Part shown: piece after piece, positions 43,711 through 53,158 of the stretch | How positions within the stretch are numbered: the stretch's first letter is position 1 | How the letters are laid out: the number at the start of each line of letters is the position of its first letter | NCBI RefSeq assembly: GCF_000367525.1 | Contig: NZ_HF570956.1 | Span: forward strand, 1,248,462-1,305,084 | Length of the DNA: 56,623 bases | Direction: 5' to 3' | Source of the DNA: Phycicoccus elongatus Lp2 | GTDB lineage: Bacteria > Actinomycetota > Actinomycetes > Actinomycetales > Dermatophilaceae | The notes under the pieces: model-generated | Database searches by the model: none | The model's input: only the letters and a program-made list of their open reading frames with translations | What the model was told of the DNA's origin: nothing | Program-made: the position numbers and the translations under genes

Positions 43711-46700
43711 AGCTGGTCACCGAGTGACTGCCGAGTGCGTGCTCGTCGATGGCGTAATCGTCGGCGGACTCCTCACGGTCGGCCCATCTGGCGGCGACCG
43801 CCGGGAGCACCACCAAGGTCGTGAGGGAACTGGTGATCGCCCCACCGGCGAGCACGGCTCCGAGATCCCAGAGGGCCTCCCGCCCGGGTCCGGCGCCGAG
43901 CACGAGCAGCCCGATGCCCATGAGGAGGATCAAGACCGCCGCGGGTAGGACCGCACGCACGATCGACAACCGCGGCGTATGGGCGCCAGGGCGCATCCCC
44001 TGGGCAGCGATGAGTGCCTGATGGACCCCGAGGACGGAGAGGGTCGCCAAGCCCAGGAAGGCTCCGAGCGTCAACCCACCCAGGAGATGGGTCGCGATCA
44101 GGCCGCCGATCATTCCCACGGGGATCGCGGTGGTGGCGGCCGCGGCATACCACCAGTTGCGGGTGGCTGCCTGGATCAACAGGAGCAGGCCGACGAGCGC
44201 GCCCAGCCCAGCGAGCAACGCCAGGCGCTCGCTCTCCTCGACCCCGGCACTCTCCGGGCGAACCTCGGCGTGGTATTCGGCCGGCAGCGTCATCTCCGCG
44301 AGCCGGCTCGCGACGGCATCCCGCGTGGCGGCGTCGGCGATGTCGGCGACAATGTCCAGCCGTCGCTGGACCGACTCACGCCGGATAGTCGTGGGCCGTT
44401 CGCCCTCCGTGACGCTGGCCACGTCACCAAGAGGCACATGGACGCCGCCGGGCGTGTCGATGGGCAGGGCCCGGACCTTCTCCAGCGAGTTGCGGAGGTC
44501 CTCTGCGGTCCACACCTGGACGTCGAACACCTTCTGCTCCTGAAAGATCGCACCCACCTCGAGGCCCCCCACCAGGGTCGCGGCCTGACGACGCACATCA
44601 CCCGGGGTCATGCCCAGTGCCACGACCTTGGCCAGATCGACAGTGACCTGGAGCGTCTGCTCGGTCGGGGTCTGCACCAACGCGGCATTGCTGACACCCG
44701 AAGTGCTGGTGACCACCTCCAAGGTGCTGGCAGCAGCCTCTTCCAAGGTGCTCGGCACCGGGCCATAGACCGAGACGACCAATGGCGCAGCCGCCGCAGG
44801 AAGAATGCGGTCGATGCGGTGGTCGAGGTTGGTTCCGATGGTGCTGGTGAGCCCGTCCACCTGGCGCGCGGCATCGAGGACGCGTGCTGCCACCGTGTCC
44901 TGGTCGGCTCCGGCCGCGAGGGTCACCCAGAGCTCGCCCGTGTTGCTTCCCACGACCCGCTCACCGGACACGGCGCGGCCGACGTGCCCTCCGACGGTGG
45001 CCACCCCATCGAGGCCCCGGATCGATGTGGCGAGGGTCCCGAGTGTGCTCGTGAGCGACAGTGGCGAAGTCCCCTCCTGAGCCGTCGCCGTGAGCACCAG
45101 GACGCCCTCCTGAAAGGAGGGACGGGTCCGGTCCTGCGCACTGAGGCCCAGAGCGATCGCGCCCGCGGCACCGACGGCGAGCACCGCCACGGCGGCCACG
45201 GCGGACAGCGCGAGACTCGGCGCCTTGATCGGCAGGTGCGCCGAGCCCACATCCTTGAGCCGAGCGCTGCCCAGCGCAGCCGCGATCCCCGGACCCACGA
45301 GCAGGGCAACCACTAGGCAGGCGATGACGGCGAGCAGGAAACCATCGACCGCTTCGGAGAGGAAGACCCCGGATTGCCCACCCCAGAGGTGGACCGGGAC
45401 GGCGATGAACGCGGCAGCAAGGGTCGTGTAGGCCGCAGAACGCCCGACGGCGGCGTAAGCGGCCACGAGCCGCTTCGCCGCCGTCCCGTCATCGGGCGCG
45501 CGCGAGAGGGCGTCGACGGCGGCGACGGATTGGGCGATGGCCAGCGCAGCGCCCGCACCGAGCCCGGTGAGCGTCAGCACGTTGATGGGAGTGTCCCGCT
45601 GCCACAGGACGAGCCAACCGACGAGCAGGGACATGCTCACCGAGGCCACGATGATGACCACCGGGCGCCATGCACGGTAGACCAGCACCGAGCCGATGGC
45701 GATGAGCGCCAGCACGATCAGGGCGGTGATGCCCAGGTTGCGGCGCGTGTCATCGGCATACTCAGCGGGCCGGTAGACGGAGGAGTCCAGGACCACGCCG
45801 GGGAGGCCCGGCCGCAGCGAGGCGAGCGCTTCCTCGATGCCCTGGCTCACCGCGGCCGTGCTGACGCCCTTCTGCTTCTCGACGACGAGCATCAGGTTGG
45901 AGGTGTCGTCGACGATCCCGTCGCCGATGATCGTCGGGGGTGCCTCGACGATCGTGGCCACGTCCGCGAGGGTGATGTCCGGGCTGGCCGCGCCTTCGAC
46001 CGAGACTCTTCCGAGGGTGGCGCTGTCCGTGATCGGTGACACGTGCTGGACGTTGACTCGCTGCTGGGGCAGGTCGAGGAAGCCGCCGCGCCCGGGGGTC
46101 GAGGCCTCGAGGAAGCTCAAGGGCGAGACCCAGAGCGCATTGCCGGTGGTCGCCACCACCTGGTCGAGGGAGACACCGTGCTGCTGCATGCGGACAGGGT
46201 CGGCCTGGACGTGGAGCTGGCGGTCCCGCATCCCCCACACGGAGACATTGGCGACACCCTCGACACTCATGAGCTTTGGTCGAATGGTCCACCGGGACAG
46301 CACCGAAAGGTCGACCAAGGACTGGTCCGCGGACGAGAGCCCGATCATCATGACCCGGTTGGCGGCCGATGTCGGCTGCAACATGACCGGCGCCTTGGAT
46401 GCATTCGTCAACAGGGCACCCTGGGTCAGCCGCTCCTGCACGACCTGTCGAGCCCGGATCTCGTCCGTGCCGTCCTCGAAGGTCATCACGATCGAGGACA
46501 GCCCGGCCATCGAGATCGACTGCATGGTGTCGACCCACGCGACACCGCTCAGCAGGTTCGACTCCAGCGGGACCGTGACGAGGTCCTCGACCTCCTGGGC
46601 CGAGAGTCCGAGTGCCTCGGACTGGACCTCGACCGTCACCGGAGCGAACTCCGGCACCGCTTCGATGCTCGTTCGCGTCATCTGGAAGCCCGCGAAGGCT

Positions 46701-46771
46701 GCCGCAGCAAGGGTGAGGATGACGACAAGGACACGTGCGCGCGCCCCAGTCCGGACGAGATAGGAAATCAT
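43703..46771 (-). CDS. CusA-like RND paralogue lacking the proton-relay acids
   Basis: A 1022-residue RND protein with the HME opening (TSIEAVPEFAPVTVEVQSEALGLSAQEVEDLVTVPLESNLL) and overall 12-helix plan. Membrane segment 4 reads GLGAGAALAIAQSVAAVDALSR where the active paralogue has GLVIAVGVVVDDAIIDVENIVRR: both aspartates and the glutamate are gone. It is probably transport-incompetent alone and may form mixed trimers with the intact paralogue encoded in the same operon. ATG 46771 has AAGGGG eight bases upstream; GTG 46780 lacks spacing. Confidence 0.85.
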   Translation of the reverse strand: MISYLVRTGARARVLVVILTLAAAAFAGFQMTRTSIEAVPEFAPVTVEVQSEALGLSAQEVEDLVTVPLESNLLSGVAWVDTMQSISMAGLSSIVMTFEDGTDEIRARQVVQERLTQGALLTNASKAPVMLQPTSAANRVMMIGLSSADQSLVDLSVLSRWTIRPKLMSVEGVANVSVWGMRDRQLHVQADPVRMQQHGVSLDQVVATTGNALWVSPLSFLEASTPGRGGFLDLPQQRVNVQHVSPITDSATLGRVSVEGAASPDITLADVATIVEAPPTIIGDGIVDDTSNLMLVVEKQKGVSTAAVSQGIEEALASLRPGLPGVVLDSSVYRPAEYADDTRRNLGITALIVLALIAIGSVLVYRAWRPVVIIVASVSMSLLVGWLVLWQRDTPINVLTLTGLGAGAALAIAQSVAAVDALSRAPDDGTAAKRLVAAYAAVGRSAAYTTLAAAFIAVPVHLWGGQSGVFLSEAVDGFLLAVIACLVVALLVGPGIAAALGSARLKDVGSAHLPIKAPSLALSAVAAVAVLAVGAAGAIALGLSAQDRTRPSFQEGVLVLTATAQEGTSPLSLTSTLGTLATSIRGLDGVATVGGHVGRAVSGERVVGSNTGELWVTLAAGADQDTVAARVLDAARQVDGLTSTIGTNLDHRIDRILPAAAAPLVVSVYGPVPSTLEEAAASTLEVVTSTSGVSNAALVQTPTEQTLQVTVDLAKVVALGMTPGDVRRQAATLVGGLEVGAIFQEQKVFDVQVWTAEDLRNSLEKVRALPIDTPGGVHVPLGDVASVTEGERPTTIRRESVQRRLDIVADIADAATRDAVASRLAEMTLPAEYHAEVRPESAGVEESERLALLAGLGALVGLLLLIQAATRNWWYAAAATTAIPVGMIGGLIATHLLGGLTLGAFLGLATLSVLGVHQALIAAQGMRPGAHTPRLSIVRAVLPAAVLILLMGIGLLVLGAGPGREALWDLGAVLAGGAITSSLTTLVVLPAVAARWADREESADDYAIDEHALGSHSVTSYA

Positions 46772-46903
46772 GGTGGACACCCCTTGCCACACGCCACGGC
46801 CCGAGCGATGACGCCGGCACGGTCCTCCACCTGTGACGCGCGCCACCCTCAAGATGGATTTCGGACCCTACTCCAGACTTGGCGTGCGTGCAGCAGAATG
46901 CAA

Positions 46904-47110
46904 ATGACGCCTCAGTGCGCCGGTGGATCTCGCGGTTGAGCCGCTCGTTGGGGGTTGGGTGGACCAGGCCTGTCGTCACAACACCCTGGGGAACGCGGTG
47001 CAGGCCACGATGTCAGCGCGAGCGTCTTCGATGTGCGCAGCGACCGTGGGCGCCTTGTCCTGCAGGCCCTCGAGGACGCGGTCGAACTGTGCGTGGACAC
47101 GGTCGTTCAT
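46904..47110 (-). mobile_element. Remnant of an IS256/mutator-type transposase gene
   Basis: On the minus strand 47110-46976 encodes VHAQFDRVLEGLQDKAPTVA then AHIEDARADIVACTAFPR, followed by a stop where family members continue to a Trp-Arg-Gln-x-Trp-Ser stretch; RQAWST is readable just beyond, and after a frameshift NERLNREIHRRTE (46955-46904) follows. This is the conserved C-terminal domain of IS256 transposases (FPxEIWRQIWSNNPxERLNREIRRRTD). No inverted repeats or N-terminal half remain. The rest of the 46772-47149 gap shows nothing else convincing apart from a possible TAGGGT box near 46850 for the RND operon. Confidence 0.8.
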
Positions 47111-47149
47111 TGGGTTCGCAACTCAGAGGGTTCTCAACTCAGTGAGTTC

Positions 47150-48040
47150 TCAACGATGAGCTGCCCGGGCGCGCAGACATTCGGTGAGGTCGTCGTCGAC
47201 GGTGTCGAAGAAGGCGCCGACGACGTCGTCGAGTTCGTCGAGGCTCTCGGCACAGAAGAGGACCGGTTGATACTCGGTGATGTCGTAGGCCAACGTACCC
47301 ATGTCGGCCAGATCGAGACCACGGTGCTCCATGTGCCCGAACTCGTCCATCTCGCCGAAGCTGCTGAGGATGCCGGCCCCATAGGCCTTGACCTCGCCGT
47401 GCTCCTTGATGACCCCGAACTCCATGGAGAACCAGAAGACGTCGGCGACGAACTTCATCGCGTCCTCGGTCTCCAGGCGCAGTGACGCCCGACCGGCGGC
47501 CTCGGTCAGCCGCGCGAAGCGCGCAGACGCGAGCTGGTTCCCGTGGCCGATGACCTCGTGGATGATGTCCGGCTCGGGTGTGTAGAGCGGCTCGGACCCG
47601 TGCCGGAGGTATTGCGTGGAGTTGAAGGTGCGCGCGCCGAGGTCGGCGTAGAACTCGCGCAGCGGCACCAGCCCCGGGGCGGCGCGATAGCCCCACCCGG
47701 TGAGTGGCCGGAGTCGGGCGCTGACCTGGTCCAACTGGGGCACGTGGTCGGTCGGCAGACGCAGGCGGTGCTTGGCCGCAAGGAACTCGCTGTGCGCGTA
47801 CTTCTCGTGTTTGGGCGCCAGTTGCTCCTGGCACAGCCGCCAGATCCGGTGCTCGTCCTCGGTGTAGTCGATGACGGGCACCGTGCCCGCCGGCGCGTTG
47901 ATCGCCGCCGCGGCGATGTGGGAGCGCCGTGCCCGGTAGGCCGGGTCGTGCAGACCCGGGTGGTTGTCGGCCAGATGCACCTCGACGGTGCCATCCTCGC
48001 CCGTGGTGACGGGTGAGTAGAGCTGTCCCTCGTCGAACAT
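47150..48040 (-). CDS. phhA: Phenylalanine 4-monooxygenase
   Basis: A 296-residue pterin-dependent aromatic amino acid hydroxylase that converts phenylalanine to tyrosine. Iron ligands are visible in PDIIHEVIGHGNQLAS (two His) and FWFSMEFGVI (Glu); YTPEPDIIHE and YRAAPGLVPLREFYADLGAR are typical. Length suits bacterial single-domain enzymes. ATG 48040 has a strong AAGGAGGTG site. No pterin-4a-carbinolamine dehydratase or homogentisate-pathway genes lie in the window. A broken second copy exists at 39672-39868. Confidence 0.93.
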   Translation of the reverse strand: MFDEGQLYSPVTTGEDGTVEVHLADNHPGLHDPAYRARRSHIAAAAINAPAGTVPVIDYTEDEHRIWRLCQEQLAPKHEKYAHSEFLAAKHRLRLPTDHVPQLDQVSARLRPLTGWGYRAAPGLVPLREFYADLGARTFNSTQYLRHGSEPLYTPEPDIIHEVIGHGNQLASARFARLTEAAGRASLRLETEDAMKFVADVFWFSMEFGVIKEHGEVKAYGAGILSSFGEMDEFGHMEHRGLDLADMGTLAYDITEYQPVLFCAESLDELDDVVGAFFDTVDDDLTECLRARAAHR

Positions 48041-48191
48041 CGACTCCACCTCCTTGTGAGAGTGCCTATCCCACGAGGCAACCAGATACCGACGGGCAGT
48101 GGAACCGTTGCCCGACACGCTGGGCACGACTGCCAGCAATTTCGGACCCTGGGCCCCTCAGATCTGCACACTTTGTCCACCCTTGCGCGAA

Positions 48192-48202
48192 GGTCACTGA
48201 CC
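48192..48202. promoter_or_regulatory. Short palindrome upstream of acs
   Basis: GGTCACTGACC is a perfect 11-bp inverted repeat in the 286-bp phhA-acs divergent gap, 125 bp upstream of acs. An iterated octamer lies at 48243. No clear -10/-35 pair or Crp-like site was found here. Confidence 0.3.
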
Positions 48203-48326
48203 GCTCGGCGACGTCCGCTCGGCGCACGTGGTGGCGCGCTCGCGGCATACCTCTGGGTTGGCCTTGCCGCCCGCGGCTGCGCACGGTTGGCTGGGAGCAA
48301 GCCACTCGACGATGAGGAGTCCCGCC

Positions 48327-50288
<1,962 letters not shown>

Positions 50289-50312
50289 GTCCCTCCGTCA
50301 GCAGGTCTTCCG

Positions 50313-50657
50313 TCAGCGCCCGGCGAGTTCGTTGGGATCGGTTTTGGGGTCCAGCGGTGCCCCCGAGCGGTATGCCGCGCGCCCGAGCGCGTTGCTCGCG
50401 ATCGATGAGACGACGAGCGCAGCGAGGACGGCGAGCACGACCTCGACGACACTGACGATGTCCCATCCCTCGGTGCGGCCCTGGTGCAGCAGGGCCGCCG
50501 CGAGCAGCAGAGGCACCCCCACCCCCGTCGCCGGGCCGAGGGAGTTGACCATGCTCAGGGCGTCACGCACGCGGAGCAGGGCGACCGCGCTGACGAGGAA
50601 GCCGAGGGCGCCGACGATGGCCAGCGCAGCGATGAGGAGGTCGAGGACGAGGGACAT
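50313..50657 (-). CDS. mrpG: Mrp Na+/H+ antiporter subunit G
   Basis: A 114-residue subunit with three membrane helices. LLIAALAIVGALGFLVSAVALLRVRDALSMVNSLGPATGVGVPLLLAA is the MnhG/PhaG signature. Last gene of the Mrp operon; its ATG shares one base with the mrpF stop (TGATG). The acs gene ends 24 bp away in the opposite direction. Confidence 0.9.
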   Translation of the reverse strand: MSLVLDLLIAALAIVGALGFLVSAVALLRVRDALSMVNSLGPATGVGVPLLLAAALLHQGRTEGWDIVSVVEVVLAVLAALVVSSIASNALGRAAYRSGAPLDPKTDPNELAGR

Positions 50658-50932
50658 CAGCGGCGGCCTCTCGTGAGCATTCGCGCGAGGGCCAGGGTGG
50701 CGAGGATGCCGAGCACCATGGCGATCAGCGCGACGTCGAAGACGACGGCGGACCCGGTGAGCACGGCCACGAGCACGAAGACGGCGACGGCGGCGAAGAA
50801 GAGCAGGTCGGCGACGACCGCCCGGCGCGCATCGTCCTGGGCGCGCACGACGGCAACGATGCCCAGGACGGCGGCGACACCGACGATCGCGGTGGCGGCG
50901 GCGAAGGCGATGGTGACGACAGGGGACGTCAT
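50657..50932 (-). CDS. mrpF: Mrp Na+/H+ antiporter subunit F
   Basis: A 91-residue protein with three membrane helices. VVADLLFFAAVAVFVLVAVLTGSAVVFDVALIAMVLGILATLALAR carries the usual Asp residues of MnhF. ATG 50932 overlaps the mrpE stop. Confidence 0.88.
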   Translation of the reverse strand: MTSPVVTIAFAAATAIVGVAAVLGIVAVVRAQDDARRAVVADLLFFAAVAVFVLVAVLTGSAVVFDVALIAMVLGILATLALARMLTRGRR

Positions 50933-51303
50933 GACTCCTCGATCCCCTCTTCGGAGCAGCCTCGAGTGGCCCGCAACAGACGAGTCTCCATCGCCTCCAA
51001 CTCGGCGATGGCGCCTTCGTGCGTGTGGGCATAGAGGAAGTGGACGAAGAGGCTGCGCGGATGATCCGGGGTGGCCTCGGCGATGCCGAGCGTCAAGGTG
51101 CCCGGGGTGATGGTGATCGAGGACTCGATGGCTGCCGTCTCGAAGGTGGAGCGGGCACGGAGTGGGAACTCGATGATCGACGGGGCCACCTCCAGACCCG
51201 GAGTGAGCACGTCGCGGGCCAACTTCATCGACTGCACCGGAACCTGCCAGGCCAGCCACACGAGGTAGATCACGGCATACCAGAGTTGGCGTAGTCGCCT
51301 CAT
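50929..51303 (-). CDS. mrpE: Mrp Na+/H+ antiporter subunit E
   Basis: A 124-residue subunit: one or two N-terminal helices (AVIYLVWLAWQVPVQSMKLARDVL), then the soluble domain TPGLEVAPSIIEFPLRARSTFETAAIESSITITPGTLTLGI typical of MnhE, and HTHEGAIAELEAMETRLL. It overlaps both neighbours by four bases. Confidence 0.9.
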   Translation of the reverse strand: MRRLRQLWYAVIYLVWLAWQVPVQSMKLARDVLTPGLEVAPSIIEFPLRARSTFETAAIESSITITPGTLTLGIAEATPDHPRSLFVHFLYAHTHEGAIAELEAMETRLLRATRGCSEEGIEES

Positions 51304-52829
51304 CGCCCCCTCACCGCCTCGACATAGGGGCCGAGATCGACCAACCCCTGCGCGGCGCGGGTCGCGATGTCCCAGGTCGGGCCGGCCCCGAAGAACATCG
51401 CGAGCGAGAGGACGAGCATCAGGCCGGCCGGCACGAGGTCGAGGGTCGGGATGCGCACGGAGTCCGGCAGGGGCACCAGGTCATCCTTCGACTCGTCACT
51501 GCGCACAGCCGCGGGCAGCCGACTGCGGTAGACGGTCATCTTCGGTCCCCAGAAGACGTCGTGCCAGAGTCGCTGCATCGCCACCAGACTCAGGATGCTC
51601 GCGACGATGACGGACCCGATGATCACGGCAGCGACCCAGGGCGTCGCGGCTGCACTCGCCACGACGAGGGCCGCCTTGCCGATGAATCCGGCCGAGGGTG
51701 GGAAGCCGACGAGGGAGATCAGGGCCAGGCCGACGATCCAGGCCAGCGCCTTCTCGCGGCGCAGCAGGTCGGCCAGCCGGACCAGGTGACCGGTGCCATA
51801 GGTCTGCTCCACGGCCCCGGAGGCGAGCACCAGGGCGCCGAGGGTGAGCACGCTGTGCACGAGGTAGAGCAGGCCGCCGCGGTAACCCGCCAGGCTCAGC
51901 AGGGCGACGGCGATGAGGATGTGGCCGTTGCTCGACACGATCTGGAAGGACAGGATCCGGCGCATCGTGTTCTCGCCGATCGAGGACCACGCACCGACGA
52001 TCACGCTGAGCACGACGAGCCCGACGACAGCGGGCAGGAGGACGGGGTTCTCCGCGAAGACAACGGCAGTGATGCGATAGACGGCCACGAGCGCGACCTT
52101 GGAATGCAGGCTCCCGAAGAGTGCCATGACCGTGGCCGAGGTCGCGGGGTAGGCCCGGGGGAGCCAGCCGTGAACCGGGACCGCCCCGGCCTTGACGACA
52201 AGGGCGAACAGGACGACGGCGGCGCCGAACGCGACCTTGGGATCGTCCCCGCGCCCCACGAGGGCGGCGAGATTGACGGTGCCGGCCGCGGCATACAACA
52301 ACGCAATCCCGACGAGGAAGACCGAGGAGGTGACGAGGTTGACGACAAGGAAGAGCCGACCGACACCGAGCCGACGCCAGGTGCCACTCATCGCGAGCAG
52401 CGCGTAGGACGGCAGGAGCATGACCTCGACGAAGACGAAGAGGTTGAAGATGTCGCCGGTGAGGAAGGCGCCGTTGACACCGGCGATGAGCATGAGGACC
52501 AGCGCGGGGAAGAAGCGCAGTCGGTCCTCACCCGTGCGCAGCGCGAAGAGCAGCACGACGAAGGTGGCGATCCCGGTGACCGCCAGCAGGACCGCGCTCA
52601 GGGTGTCGGAGACGAAGGGGATGGCGATGCCGACGGGGAAACCGCCGACGTTGGTTGCGAACACCGGTGTCTCGCGGTGGATTCCGATGAGCCACACCCC
52701 GACCACCGCCGTGGCCAAGGGGGTGCCGAGCAGCAGGACGAGACGGACAACCCGCCACGGCGCGACGGCGGTCAGGGCGCTGGCCAGCAACGGCAGGGCC
52801 ACGACGAGAGGGAGCCAGGCGGCGTTCAT
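51300..52829 (-). CDS. mrpD: Mrp Na+/H+ antiporter subunit D
   Basis: A 509-residue, 14-helix protein homologous to complex I antiporter-like subunits. Conserved features: NLFVFVEVMLLPSYALLAM with the key Glu, VKAGAVPVHGWLPRAYPATSATVMALFGSLHSKVALVAVYR with Lys in helices 7-8, and ILSFQIVSSNGHILIAVALL. Part of the proton path of the Mrp complex. The start overlaps the mrpC stop. Confidence 0.94.
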   Translation of the reverse strand: MNAAWLPLVVALPLLASALTAVAPWRVVRLVLLLGTPLATAVVGVWLIGIHRETPVFATNVGGFPVGIAIPFVSDTLSAVLLAVTGIATFVVLLFALRTGEDRLRFFPALVLMLIAGVNGAFLTGDIFNLFVFVEVMLLPSYALLAMSGTWRRLGVGRLFLVVNLVTSSVFLVGIALLYAAAGTVNLAALVGRGDDPKVAFGAAVVLFALVVKAGAVPVHGWLPRAYPATSATVMALFGSLHSKVALVAVYRITAVVFAENPVLLPAVVGLVVLSVIVGAWSSIGENTMRRILSFQIVSSNGHILIAVALLSLAGYRGGLLYLVHSVLTLGALVLASGAVEQTYGTGHLVRLADLLRREKALAWIVGLALISLVGFPPSAGFIGKAALVVASAAATPWVAAVIIGSVIVASILSLVAMQRLWHDVFWGPKMTVYRSRLPAAVRSDESKDDLVPLPDSVRIPTLDLVPAGLMLVLSLAMFFGAGPTWDIATRAAQGLVDLGPYVEAVRGR

Positions 52830-53158
52830 CGATCCCTCTCCTCTCCGGACTCGGGCATCCGCATGGTGTCGTCATTGCGGCCGACGACGGCCAGGGCGAG
52901 CAGGATGACCGTCACGGCGAGCGTGATGACGATGGCGGTGAGCACGAAGGCCTGCGGCAACGGGTCGGCGGCGGTGGCCGGGTCCATGCGGTTGGCCAAG
53001 GGCTCTCCCCGGTATGCCGGGACCCCGGAGGTGAGGAGGAAGAGGTTCACGGCGTGACTGAGGACCCCGACGCCGAAGGCGATCCGCACCAGGCTGCGTT
53101 GCAGCAGCAGGTAGGTGCCGCCCGCGACGAGCACGCCGATGGTGAGCGCGAGGATCAT
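52826..53158 (-). CDS. mrpC: Mrp Na+/H+ antiporter subunit C
   Basis: A 110-residue, three-helix NuoK-like subunit. LLQRSLVRIAFGVGVLSHAVNLFLLTSG and DPLPQAFVLTAIVITLAVTVILLALAV are the MnhC signatures. It overlaps mrpA and mrpD by four bases each. Confidence 0.93.
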   Translation of the reverse strand: MILALTIGVLVAGGTYLLLQRSLVRIAFGVGVLSHAVNLFLLTSGVPAYRGEPLANRMDPATAADPLPQAFVLTAIVITLAVTVILLALAVVGRNDDTMRMPESGEERDR

